Assembly: GCF_011745145.1 (NCBI RefSeq)
Contig: NZ_CP050191.1
Coordinates: forward strand, 4,295,327 to 4,359,326
Length of the DNA: 64,000 bases
Reading direction: 5' to 3'
Source of the DNA: Mycobacterium sp. DL440
Lineage (GTDB): Bacteria; Actinomycetota; Actinomycetes; Mycobacteriales; Mycobacteriaceae
Below are positions 36,099 through 44,189 of the stretch, one piece after another (the stretch's first letter is position 1; each line of letters opens with the position of its first letter). A model generated the notes under the pieces. It was given only the letters and a program-made list of their open reading frames with translations. It was not told the DNA's origin and ran no database searches. Position numbers and translations under genes: made by a program.

Positions 36099-37252
36099 TG
36101 GCCGGAAACACACCTCGCGGCATCCGGAAACGACTCAACGCAGCCGGAGAATCCCGATACCAAGTCCGCTACCTGATCCGAGACCCCGACGCACCGTCAG
36201 GCTGGGGCGAAACCTCCGCCACCTTCCCCACCCTGCGCGAGGCGAAGGCATTCAAATCCGAACGCGACAACGAAGCCGCGATCGGCGCACGCCGATTCGA
36301 CCCGCGCCTCGGCCGCACACCGCTGAGCCGGGTATGGACCCAGTTCTCCGGTTCCAAGAAACCGGCGGTGTCTCCGAAGACGTGGAGCGGCTACACCCAG
36401 CACTGGGAACTGCGTATCGCACCGCGCTTCGGCCATCTGCCCGTCGACGAAATCACCCGCGCCGACATCCAGGCGTTCGTCGACGTCCTGACGATCGGAC
36501 CGTGGGCGAAGGTATCAACGCTGCGACTCCTGCGGTCGATCCTCGACGTGGCCCACCAGGACGGCCGCATCCACCGCAATCCTGCCATCGGCGTCTCAGC
36601 AGGTCGCATTCCTGAACGGGAACGACACCGCTATCTGACCGCCCAGGAAGTCCAGACGCTCGCTATCGCGTGCGGCGACCAGGGCGACGTCGTGACCATC
36701 CTCGCGTACACCGGCTTGCGTTGGTCCGAACTCGTCGGCCTCCGCGTCAAGGACGTCGACCTCGTGGCCCGCCGCCTCTACGTCCGACGGGCAGCGCCAG
36801 AAGTCGAGGGCCGTATCATCGTCGGCCCTCCGAAGACCCGTGCCGGCATCCGAACCGTCCCGCTGCCGCAAGTCGTCGTCGACATCTTCAAACGGCGTCT
36901 CAGCGGCCGCGCACCTGACGAACCCGCTGTCACCTCACCCAACGGAGCGATGCTGCGATCGAACAACTGGCGCAGGCACACGCACTGGAATAAAGCGCTC
37001 AACAGGACCGATCTAGCCCCACTGACCATTCATGATCTGCGCCATACCTACGCCAGCCTGGCGCGCAAGTCCGGCGCGGACCTGCGCTACGTGCAGAAAA
37101 CTATGGGGCATTCGACGCCGACTGTCACCGCGAACATCTACAGCGACCTCTACTCCGATGAGCTGGACCAGGTGGCAACGAACCTCGATCAACTCCACGC
37201 GACCGAGATTCATACACCGAAGACCGGACAAGAACCGGACAAAGAAAACTGA
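36098..37252 (+). CDS. int: Tyrosine-family site-specific integrase
   Basis: 384 residues from ATG 36098. There is an N-terminal arm-binding domain (about 1-65), a SAM-like core-binding domain (80-170), and a catalytic domain with R208 (AYTGLRWSELVGL), H312-x-x-R315 (HDLRHTYAS), MGHSTPTV, and nucleophile Y348 (TANIYSD). It recombines attP with the 3' end of tRNA-Phe. The gene ends 40 bp from attR and converges on the tRNA cluster, so tRNA readthrough could run antisense into int. Confidence 0.95.
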   Translation: MAGNTPRGIRKRLNAAGESRYQVRYLIRDPDAPSGWGETSATFPTLREAKAFKSERDNEAAIGARRFDPRLGRTPLSRVWTQFSGSKKPAVSPKTWSGYTQHWELRIAPRFGHLPVDEITRADIQAFVDVLTIGPWAKVSTLRLLRSILDVAHQDGRIHRNPAIGVSAGRIPERERHRYLTAQEVQTLAIACGDQGDVVTILAYTGLRWSELVGLRVKDVDLVARRLYVRRAAPEVEGRIIVGPPKTRAGIRTVPLPQVVVDIFKRRLSGRAPDEPAVTSPNGAMLRSNNWRRHTHWNKALNRTDLAPLTIHDLRHTYASLARKSGADLRYVQKTMGHSTPTVTANIYSDLYSDELDQVATNLDQLHATEIHTPKTGQEPDKEN

Positions 37253-37292
37253 CAACTGAGTGCAAGACCCGTGTCGATGCAGGTAAAGAATG

Positions 37293-37342
37293 GTGGCCAG
37301 GGCCGGGATCGAACCGGCGACCTTCCGCTTTTCAGGCGGACG
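37293..37342 (-). repeat. attR: 50-bp direct repeat within intact tRNA-Phe
   Basis: Identical to 16433-16482. It forms the 3' two thirds of tRNA-Phe and includes one base of the encoded CCA end. The next two bases complete CCA here but differ at the left copy, so the element supplied the CCA-bearing 3' end. Confidence 0.93.
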
Positions 37343-37367
37343 CTCGTACCAACTGAGCTACCTGGCC
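37294..37367 (-). tRNA. tRNA-Phe(GAA)
   Basis: The cloverleaf reads GGCCAGG acceptor, anticodon loop CTGAAAA (anticodon GAA), and a T-arm with GGTTCGATCCC. CCA is encoded at 37291-37293. This is the integration site; the 3' part comes from the element. Confidence 0.95.
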
Positions 37368-37410
37368 GGAAGGCCGTCGGCCTCTAGACCGAAGTGCCTC
37401 GCCGTGATGG

Positions 37411-37484
37411 CGACCCTGACGGGACTCGAACCCGCGACCTCCGCCGTGACAGGGCGGCGCGCTAACCAACTGCGCCACAGGGCC
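37411..37484 (-). tRNA. tRNA-Asp(GTC)
   Basis: The acceptor GGCCCTG pairs with CAGGGTC; the anticodon loop is CTGTCAC (anticodon GTC), with discriminator G and encoded CCA at 37408-37410. It is 43 bp upstream of tRNA-Phe on the same strand. Confidence 0.95.
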
Positions 37485-37519
37485 TTACTTTCCAGCATGC
37501 TCCGCGTTGCCGCGTTGCG

Positions 37520-37592
37520 TACCCCCAACGGGATTCGAACCCGTGCTACCGCCGTGAAAGGGCGGCGTCCTAGGCCACTAGACGATGGGGGC
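37520..37592 (-). tRNA. tRNA-Glu(TTC)
   Basis: The acceptor is GCCCCCA, the anticodon loop CTTTCAC (anticodon TTC), and the T-arm GGGTTCGAATCCC. CCA is not encoded. It is the first gene of the Glu-Asp-Phe run. Confidence 0.95.
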
Positions 37593-37727
37593 CTAATCCG
37601 AATCTCTCCGGGGTACTCATCAACCTCGTTCGTTGGGAGCTTCGATAGCTTAGGGTACCGGTGCCCAAATCTTCAAACCCGGTGGTCGCAACACCAATTT
37701 CAATCATCTTGTACCCTGTCTTCTCGC

Positions 37728-37800
37728 GCCCCTATAGCTCAGTTGGTAGAGCTACGGACTTTTAATCCGCAGGTCGTAGGTTCGAGCCCTACTGGGGGCA
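37728..37800 (+). tRNA. tRNA-Lys(TTT)
   Basis: The acceptor GCCCCTA pairs with TGGGGGC; the anticodon loop is CTTTTAA (anticodon TTT). CCA is encoded at 37801-37803. It is divergent from tRNA-Glu with a 135-bp shared promoter region. Confidence 0.95.
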
Positions 37801-37836
37801 CCAAACACCCGCCGCAAGGCGGGTCCACGGTGCGGT

Positions 37837-38202
37837 TCACGCGCTCCGCGCGGTCGCGATCTCGTCGGCCAGCGGAGCAATCGCGGCGATGATCTGCCCG
37901 ACGATCGGCTCGGGCACCCCGGCATCGGCCAGGCTGTCGGAGAGGTGGCCGGCCACCAGGTTGAAGTGATGCAGGGCGATGCCGCGGCCCTGATGGACCT
38001 GACGCATCGGTGCACCGCTGTACTGCACGGGCCCGCCCAATGCCGCGGCGAAGAACTCGACCTGCTTGCCCTTGAGCCTGGCCATATTGGTTCCGGTGAA
38101 GAAACCCGCGAGTTCGTCGTCCGCCAGTACCCGCCGATAGAAGTCTTCAACGACGGTCTCGAGTGCCTCGGTCCCGCCGATCTGGTCATAGATGGTCGTC
38201 AT
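37837..38202 (-). CDS. glbN: Truncated haemoglobin, group I (trHbN)
   Basis: 121 residues from ATG 38202. [20 protein letters not shown] is the start of group I truncated globins; [15 protein letters not shown] is the B-helix region with the distal Tyr expected in FYRR, and [11 protein letters not shown] holds the proximal His region. It converts NO with O2 to nitrate in mycobacteria. A longer frame to 38418 exists but runs through an inverted repeat and lacks globin sequence. Confidence 0.9.
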   Translation of the reverse strand: MTTIYDQIGGTEALETVVEDFYRRVLADDELAGFFTGTNMARLKGKQVEFFAAALGGPVQYSGAPMRQVHQGRGIALHHFNLVAGHLSDSLADAGVPEPIVGQIIAAIAPLADEIATARSA

Positions 38203-38350
38203 GGCGCCAGCCTCGCCCGACGTCGTTGCCACCCAATTTCGAACGCGTAGCCGATCCGCTACGGCCACCTCACGGTGCGACGCTTCACACCACAGGCCGG
38301 CGCACCACGGACCACAGCCGTTTATCGTTGTACGCGGGGTCGGACGGCCC

Positions 38351-38403
38351 AACGTGAAGTAGATGGCGAGATTGTGGAGAATTCTCGCCATCAAGTTCAC
38401 GTT
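38351..38403. repeat. 53-bp imperfect inverted repeat between glbN and DUF732 gene
   Basis: Outer arms AACGTGAA (38351-38358) and TTCACGTT (38396-38403) and inner arms GATGGCGAGA (38362-38371) and TCTCGCCATC (38383-38392) pair, with only the three bases between them mismatched. The central loop is 11 bases. It lies in the divergent promoter region. Confidence 0.8.
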
Positions 38404-38447
38404 CGGGGTCGACAGCATGAAGTCGACAGCACGAAGGAGTCAGCAGC

Positions 38448-38804
38448 ATGTTCTCCCGGCGCTTGAGCACTCGAGCCATGGCCACCGCGGTCGGTGCTGC
38501 CGCGCTGGCCGCCAGCGCCGCATTCGGGGTCGCGCCAGCTCACGCCGACGCTCAGGACGACCAGTTCTTCACCATCGTCAAGGACCTGAACATCCCGACC
38601 ACCTCGGCCGAGGAGGCCGGCCAGGTCGGGCGCGGAGTCTGTGACGCGCTCACGAAGGGCAAGATCGAGCCCGCGCGCACGGTGCGGGGAGTCATCAGCC
38701 AGCTGAGGAACCAGGCAGGCATCGACAAACATCAGGCCGCGAACCTGGTCCGGGGTGCGGTCAAGGTCTACTGCCCGCAGAACGCCCCGTTCGTCGGGCG
38801 CTGA
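38448..38804 (+). CDS. DUF732 exported protein
   Basis: 118 residues with a signal peptide (MATAVGAAALAASAAFGVAP inside residues 11-30, ending AHADAQ). The mature DUF732 domain has DDQFFTIVKDLNIP, GVCDALTKGK and AVKVYCPQNAPF, and one conserved Cys pair. DUF732 proteins are abundant secreted mycobacterial proteins of unknown role. The Shine-Dalgarno is weak; ATG 38448 is chosen as the longest plausible start. Confidence 0.85.
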   Translation: MFSRRLSTRAMATAVGAAALAASAAFGVAPAHADAQDDQFFTIVKDLNIPTTSAEEAGQVGRGVCDALTKGKIEPARTVRGVISQLRNQAGIDKHQAANLVRGAVKVYCPQNAPFVGR

Positions 38805-38814
38805 GGCGGTCCGT

Positions 38815-39825
38815 TCAGACCTTCGGGCAGTAGTGCATCCCGTTGTCGCGGTGCCCAATTGGCGGCAGGTTGCGGGCCGGGGTGTGCACCAAGGGTGCGT
38901 CCGCCGGGAGACGGCCGGTGGCGCGATCCCACGCGGTGCGCGCCCGCGGATGCATGCGGCGACGACGCGGCACCATCGTGAATACCCTGCCAATCACCTT
39001 GCCCAACAGGCGATGTACCTTCTCGTCGCGCTCAGACCAGGTGTAGCCCATCAGCTCGCGCACCGCTGGGTGGTACAGGCCGACGGTGAACCACACGAAC
39101 AACGGGTGCACTACATACTTGCGCTGCAGCGCCCACATCCAGTTCGGCATCTTCGACGCGAACGGGGGCTTGGGCAGCTCGGACAGATCCAACACGTCAC
39201 GGACCGCCTGGTTGTTCTCCAACACGTTGCGGCACATGTGATCCCAGTAGACCTGGAAGTCCTCCCAGGTTTCCGGCACGGGGCGCATACTCATCCCGTA
39301 CATCGAGTACCACTGCTTGTGTTCCTCGAACAGCCGCCGCTTGTCGGCCTCGGAGATCCCACCCGCGAGCCGGTCGGCCACGATGATCGTGCCGACGAAA
39401 AACGTCGAATGCGCCCAGTAGAAGACCTCGGGATTCAACGCGTGGTACCGGCGCCCCTGAGCGTCAACACCTTTGATGTTGACGTGGTAGTCGCGTACCT
39501 CGGCACCGGTCGCCGGCGCACGGTCGCCGTCGAACACGACGCCGCCGATCGGGTACAGCGAGCGCAGCAAGCGGGGCCAGCGCTCCTGAAAGAAGATCGA
39601 GTGCTCCTCGACGGCCGCACCGAGTTGCGGGTGCATGTTCTGCATGGAGCCGGCCCACGGACCTTGCAGCATGCCGCGCCAGTCACCGAAGTACTTCCAC
39701 GTCAGCGAATCCGGCCCGAGCGGTGTAGGCGGGGCCTCATACCCGCCCGGGGCGGCTGGGCAGCCCGCCGTCACGGCGGCGGAACCGCTGGTCACCGGGC
39801 ATGTCTCAGAAGTATCTTGTGTCAC
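38815..39825 (-). CDS. DUF2236/MpaB-family oxygenase
   Basis: 336 residues. The DUF2236 fold is shown by SLTWKYFGDWRGMLQGPWAG, RDYHVNIKGVD, FYWAHSTFFVG, and the later TWEDFQVYWDHMCRNVL. The HxxxH-like and acidic metal-binding positions of the rubber oxygenase (Lcp/MpaB) group fall in this region. It corresponds in context to Rv0826. The substrate is unknown. It is divergent from a TetR gene with a palindromic operator between them. Confidence 0.85.
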   Translation of the reverse strand: MTQDTSETCPVTSGSAAVTAGCPAAPGGYEAPPTPLGPDSLTWKYFGDWRGMLQGPWAGSMQNMHPQLGAAVEEHSIFFQERWPRLLRSLYPIGGVVFDGDRAPATGAEVRDYHVNIKGVDAQGRRYHALNPEVFYWAHSTFFVGTIIVADRLAGGISEADKRRLFEEHKQWYSMYGMSMRPVPETWEDFQVYWDHMCRNVLENNQAVRDVLDLSELPKPPFASKMPNWMWALQRKYVVHPLFVWFTVGLYHPAVRELMGYTWSERDEKVHRLLGKVIGRVFTMVPRRRRMHPRARTAWDRATGRLPADAPLVHTPARNLPPIGHRDNGMHYCPKV

Positions 39826-39868
39826 AGGTGCGCTTTCTGCCGGCAGAACGATGATCCTGTTTCAATTG

Positions 39869-39886
39869 TGACTACATACGTTGTCA
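39869..39886. promoter_or_regulatory. TetR operator candidate between MpaB-like and tetR genes
   Basis: An 18-bp near-palindrome, TGACTACATACGTTGTCA, matching its reverse complement at 14 of 18 positions. It lies 43 bp upstream of the MpaB-like gene and 19 bp upstream of the TetR GTG start. Confidence 0.65.
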
Positions 39887-39905
39887 TCAAAGCTTAGGAG
39901 TAGAT

Positions 39906-40490
39906 GTGCCATCCGGTCAACGACGCGGCCGATGGTCGGGCGTTCCGCTACAGGAACGGGCGGCCCGTCGTCGCGACGAACTGATCGCAGCAGGGGTCGT
40001 CCTGCTGGGCAAAGCCGAGGGCCCAGCTCTCACAGTCCGTGCGGTGTGCCGGGCGGCCGAACTCACCGAACGATACTTCTACGAGAGCTTCACCGACCGT
40101 GACACGTTCGTCCGGGCCGTCTACGACGACGTCTGCGGCCGGGCGATGTCGGCCTTGACCACGGCGGCTACCCCCCGCGACGCGGTCGAACGATTCGTCG
40201 CACTGATGGTGGACAATCCCACCCAGGGCCGTGTGCTGTTACTGGCCCCCGAATCCGAACCGGTGCTCACCCGCTCGGGCGCGGAGTGGATGCCCGACTT
40301 CATCGGCCTGCTGCAGCGCAAACTGACCCGCATCGCCGACCCGGTACGCCAGGCCATGGTCGCCACCAGCCTGATCGGAGCATTGACCGCGTTGTTCAGT
40401 GCCTACCTCGACGAGCGGCTGCCGGCCAGCCGCGAACAGTTCACCGACTACTGCGTCGACATGCTGCTCGGGCGCATCGGCAGTTTCTGA
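39906..40490 (+). CDS. TetR family transcriptional regulator
   Basis: 194 residues from GTG 39906. The HTH is TVRAVCRAAELTERYFYESF, with a helical C-terminus. Divergent from the MpaB-like oxygenase gene, it most likely represses it and itself through the palindrome at 39869. An alternative role in desaturase control cannot be excluded, as desA1 is 1.3 kb away. Confidence 0.88.
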   Translation: MPSGQRRGRWSGVPLQERAARRRDELIAAGVVLLGKAEGPALTVRAVCRAAELTERYFYESFTDRDTFVRAVYDDVCGRAMSALTTAATPRDAVERFVALMVDNPTQGRVLLLAPESEPVLTRSGAEWMPDFIGLLQRKLTRIADPVRQAMVATSLIGALTALFSAYLDERLPASREQFTDYCVDMLLGRIGSF

Positions 40491-40510
40491 GCAGACTGCC
40501 GGAGTCCCCG

Positions 40511-40948
40511 CTACTCGTCGGGAGTACTGGCCTCGGCGATTGGCTCCTGCTCGGCAGCGGCGGCCTCATCTTCGGCGGCCTTTGCCTCACGTCCGGCCGG
40601 GGTGGCGATCGACGCGCCAGGGTGAGTCTCGGTGGCGTGGTCACCGTCGCAGTTGAGCGCCACCTGCGTAACGTCTTCGGCGTACTCGAAGTAGGTGTCG
40701 GACTTCTGCGGCACCAACTGACGGACGGTCCAGGCGTTGGTGACGATGCACTCGTCACGCGGCAAACGACTGCCGACGCTCACAGCAACATGCGCCGTGC
40801 CGCCGCCGTCCTCGATGGCGCTGACCGCGTCGCTGTATGTCTGCCCCACGACGTCCGGCGCCGCATGGGCCGCCCCCGCACCGATCACGGACGCAAAACC
40901 CGCCGCGGACATAGCGATAACGCTTCCGCACCCGATCGCGATCTTCAT
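40511..40948 (-). CDS. Secreted PASTA-like protein, tandem paralogue 1
   Basis: 145 residues with a signal peptide ending AGAAHAAPD. The mature part starts PDVVGQTYSDAVSAIEDGGG, a PASTA-like repeat, then RDECIVTNAWTV and ALNCDGDHATETHPGAS with a Cys pair, and an Ala/Glu-rich tail ending ASTPDE. It is a paralogue of the next protein (shared blocks VVGQTYSDA, IVTNAW, ALNCDGDHAT, PAGREAKAA). The role is unknown. Confidence 0.8.
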   Translation of the reverse strand: MKIAIGCGSVIAMSAAGFASVIGAGAAHAAPDVVGQTYSDAVSAIEDGGGTAHVAVSVGSRLPRDECIVTNAWTVRQLVPQKSDTYFEYAEDVTQVALNCDGDHATETHPGASIATPAGREAKAAEDEAAAAEQEPIAEASTPDE

Positions 40949-41121
40949 CTGGCCCGACCTTCCCCGTCCGGCGATCTCTCCCGGAGAGGTGGGGCGGCGG
41001 CGCTTTCGGCCGTTCGTGTCAGCAACCCCGCGGTCCGTGACCAGGTGTCACGGCAAACACTCTTTGGGAGCTGACCCGGATTTTAGTCGGCGTCAGGGCT
41101 CATGACCAGGACAAGCACGCC

Positions 41122-41580
41122 TTACTCGTCGGGCGTGCTGACCTCGGCGAGCTGCGCTTCCTCTTCCGCAGCGGCCTGGGCTGCGGCGAGCCGCGCCTCC
41201 TGCTTGGCGGCGGCCTCATCGTCGGCGGCCTTGGCCTCCCGGCCGGCCGGGCTGGCGACCGAGGCGCCCGGGTGGTTGGCGGTGGCATGGTCACCGTCAC
41301 AGTTCAGGGCCACCATGACCTCGCCGGACGCGTGACTTCCGTCCCGCACGAACGGGGCATCCCACGCGTTGGTGACGATGCAATCACCCTGGGACAGCTT
41401 GCTGCCCACAGTGACCGCGACCTTGGCACTGGAACCGCTATCCTCGATCGCGCCCGAGGCGTCCGAGTAGGTCTGCCCCACCACGTCAGGCGCGGCGGCT
41501 GCGACGCCGGCACCGAACAGCAGGGACACGGCCGCACCGGTGGCAACAGCGGCTCCGGCACCGACAACAAGCTTTTTCAC
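41122..41580 (-). CDS. Secreted PASTA-like protein, tandem paralogue 2
   Basis: 152 residues; signal peptide ending GVAAAAPD. Mature blocks are PDVVGQTYSDASGAIEDSGS, QGDCIVTNAWDAPF and ALNCDGDHATANHPGAS, with a longer helical Ala/Glu tail ending VSTPDE. It is 173 bp upstream of its paralogue on the same strand. The intact signal peptides argue that both copies are exported and functional. Confidence 0.8.
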   Translation of the reverse strand: MKKLVVGAGAAVATGAAVSLLFGAGVAAAAPDVVGQTYSDASGAIEDSGSSAKVAVTVGSKLSQGDCIVTNAWDAPFVRDGSHASGEVMVALNCDGDHATANHPGASVASPAGREAKAADDEAAAKQEARLAAAQAAAEEEAQLAEVSTPDE

Positions 41581-41715
41581 GTGTGCCCAACCTCCGAGCG
41601 TGGTATCCGACAGATGTTCGTGCGGATCGTACCGTCGTTATCCGCACGGCGCAGGGCTCGTCAAATACGGGCGGGGCAACTTGATGTCACCGAGTTACAC
41701 AGATATATTGACTGC

Positions 41716-41727
41716 TACCAACAGGTA
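41716..41727. promoter_or_regulatory. Short palindrome in desA1 promoter
   Basis: The inverted repeat TACC-AACA-GGTA lies 44 bp before desA1, close to an AT-rich segment that could hold the -10. The desA1 and desA2 promoters are known targets of the TetR-like MadR; whether this is its site is unproven. Confidence 0.4.
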
Positions 41728-41770
41728 CAGATAACTGAGCGTCCCAGGGACGCGAGGAGGACGAGGGCAC

Positions 41771-42772
41771 ATGTCGCAGGAATACACAGACCTGCAGCTT
41801 CTGCACGAACTCGAGCCTGTCGTTGAGTCCAGCATCAACCGCCATATGCGGATGCGTAAGGACTGGAACCCGCACGACTTCATCCCGTGGTCGGACGGCA
41901 AGAACTACTACGCACTCGGCGGACAGGACTGGGAGCCCGGGCAGTCCAAGCTGTCCGAGGTCGCCAAGACCGCGATGATCCAGAACCTGCTCACCGAGGA
42001 CAACCTGCCCTCGTATCACCGCGAGATCGCGATGAACATGGGCATGGACGGCGCTTGGGGCAACTGGGTCAACCGCTGGACCGCCGAAGAGAACCGGCAC
42101 GGCATCGCGTTGCGCGACTACCTCGTGGTGACCCGTGCCATCGACCCCGTCGAGCTGGAAGAGCTGCGTGTCGAGCAGGTCACCCGCGGCTTCTCCCCCG
42201 GCCAGAACCAGCAGGGCGACCTGTTCGCCGAGAGCCTGTTCGACTCGGTGATGTACGTGTCGTTCCAGGAGCTGGCCACCCGCGTCAGCCACCGCAACAC
42301 CGGCAAGGCCTGCGACGACCCGATCGCCGACCAACTGCTGCAGCGCATCTCGGCTGACGAGAATCTGCACATGATCTTCTACCGGGATGTCTCGGCAGCC
42401 GGTCTGGACATCGCGCCCAATCAGGGCATGGCGTCGCTGCACCGCGTGTTGGACAACTTCAAGATGCCCGGCTACACCGTGCCCGACTTCCGCCGCAAGG
42501 CCGTCATCATCGCCGTCGGCGGCGTCTACGACCCGCGGATCCACCTCGACGACGTGGTGATGCCGATCCTGCGCAAGTGGCGCATCTTCGAGCGTGAAGA
42601 CTTCACCGGCGAGGGCGCCCGACTGCGTGACGACATCGGCCGCATCGTCGAAGAGCTCGAAGACGCCTGCGACAAGTTCGAGGTCGCCAAGGAGCGTCGC
42701 CTCGAGCGCGAGCGCAAGGTCGCCGAGAAGAAGGCCATGAAGAACCTGTTGGTGTCCTCTTCGTCTTCATGA
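41771..42772 (+). CDS. desA1: Acyl-ACP/mycolate precursor desaturase DesA1
   Basis: 333 residues, ATG 41771 with GAGGAGG before it. The di-iron motifs WTAEENRHG and ISADENLHMIF are the E-E-x-x-H pair of soluble desaturases. Sequence and gene order (next to dus and the LCP gene) match Rv0824c DesA1, essential for mycolic acid synthesis. The final Lys/Glu-rich helix and poly-Ser tail are typical. Its stop overlaps the dus ATG by 4 bp. Confidence 0.95.
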   Translation: MSQEYTDLQLLHELEPVVESSINRHMRMRKDWNPHDFIPWSDGKNYYALGGQDWEPGQSKLSEVAKTAMIQNLLTEDNLPSYHREIAMNMGMDGAWGNWVNRWTAEENRHGIALRDYLVVTRAIDPVELEELRVEQVTRGFSPGQNQQGDLFAESLFDSVMYVSFQELATRVSHRNTGKACDDPIADQLLQRISADENLHMIFYRDVSAAGLDIAPNQGMASLHRVLDNFKMPGYTVPDFRRKAVIIAVGGVYDPRIHLDDVVMPILRKWRIFEREDFTGEGARLRDDIGRIVEELEDACDKFEVAKERRLERERKVAEKKAMKNLLVSSSSS

Positions 42773-43953
42773 CTCTGACCGCAACGCCCCCTGCAACTGC
42801 AGCGTCGGCCCGATCCCAGCTGCGGATCGGGCCGTTCGCATTGCCCAGTCCCGTCGTCCTGGCTCCCATGGCCGGGGTGACGAATGTGGCATTCCGCACA
42901 CTGTGCCGCGAACTCGAGATCGCCCGTGCCGGCACCGTCAGCGGCCTCTACGTGTGCGAGATGGTCACCGCGCGGGCCCTGGTCGAGCGCCATCCGGTCA
43001 CCCTGCACATGACGACCTTCGGCCCCGACGAATCTCCGCGGTCGCTGCAGCTCTACACCGTGGACCCGGAAACCACCTACCTCGCGGCCAAGATGATCGC
43101 CGACGAGGGCATGGCCGACCACATCGACATGAATTTCGGCTGCCCGGTGCCCAAGGTCACCAAGCGTGGCGGCGGATCTGCACTGCCCTACAAGCGCCGC
43201 CTGTTCGGCCAGATCGTGGCGGCTGCGGTGCGGGGCGTCGCGGGCACCGACATTCCGGTGACCGTGAAGTTCCGGATCGGCGTCGACGACACCCATCACA
43301 CGCACCTGGACGCCGGGCGGATCGCTGCCGAGGAGGGGGCGGCAGCCGTGGCGCTGCATGCGCGCACTGCGGCACAGCGCTACTCCGGCACGGCCGACTG
43401 GGATCAGATCGCTGCGCTGAAGGCTCATGTCACCGGCATCCCGGTGTTGGGCAACGGCGACATCTTCGAGGCCGACGACGCGCTTGCGATGATGGCCGCG
43501 ACCGGCTGCGACGGCGTGGTGATCGGCCGGGGCTGCCTGGGCCGGCCGTGGCTTTTCGCCGAGCTCTCGGCCGCCTTCAACGGTCGCCCCGCTGCCACCC
43601 CACCGAACCTGGGCGAGGTCGCTGACATCGTGCGCCGCCACGGCGAACTGCTCAGCGAACATTTCGGCGAAGACAAGGCAATGCGCGAAATCCGCAAGCA
43701 CGTGGCCTGGTACATGCACGGGTTCCCGGCCGGCGCCGACCTGCGGCGTGGGCTGGCCCTGGTCAAGACCCGTGCCGAACTCGACGCACTGCTCGACCAA
43801 CTCGACGGCCACGCCCCGTTCCCGCCTGCGGCCACCGGTCCGCGCGGGCGCCAGGGCTCGGCCGCCTCGGTGTCGTTGCCCGAGGGGTGGCTCGATGATC
43901 CCGACGACTGCGCGGTGCCGGTCGGGGCCGATGTGATGCATTCCGGAGGCTGA
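42769..43953 (+). CDS. dusB: tRNA-dihydrouridine synthase
   Basis: 394 residues. TIM-barrel FMN enzyme: VVLAPMAGVTNVAFRTL, NFGCPVPKVTKRGGGSAL with the catalytic Cys, KFRIGVDD, ALHARTAAQRYSG and GNGDIFEADDAL. It reduces uridines in tRNA D-loops using NADPH/FMN. It corresponds to Rv0823c and is translationally coupled to desA1. Confidence 0.93.
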   Translation: MTLTATPPATAASARSQLRIGPFALPSPVVLAPMAGVTNVAFRTLCRELEIARAGTVSGLYVCEMVTARALVERHPVTLHMTTFGPDESPRSLQLYTVDPETTYLAAKMIADEGMADHIDMNFGCPVPKVTKRGGGSALPYKRRLFGQIVAAAVRGVAGTDIPVTVKFRIGVDDTHHTHLDAGRIAAEEGAAAVALHARTAAQRYSGTADWDQIAALKAHVTGIPVLGNGDIFEADDALAMMAATGCDGVVIGRGCLGRPWLFAELSAAFNGRPAATPPNLGEVADIVRRHGELLSEHFGEDKAMREIRKHVAWYMHGFPAGADLRRGLALVKTRAELDALLDQLDGHAPFPPAATGPRGRQGSAASVSLPEGWLDDPDDCAVPVGADVMHSGG

Positions 43954-44189
43954 GCTGTACTCGCCTGAGATGACATCGAGACGGCTCCGTCACCGGGTTG
44001 GGTCTAGCTCAGTCCCAGGATGCCTCAGTACGATGAGGACCTTGCCGCGGCCGGCTCAAGTAGCCAGCCCGGCACCGTGCTGCTAGAAGAGATGAGGAGA
44101 AATACCTCAGCAGCGCCCAGCAGCACCCGCGGGAACGATGCGCACCGACGCGCACGCGCGAGCTCGAAGAGTCGGAGGCCGGTAAGGAC

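Noticed and set aside
38203..38418. N-terminal extension of glbN to 38418
   Set aside because: It reads through the 53-bp inverted repeat and adds no globin sequence.
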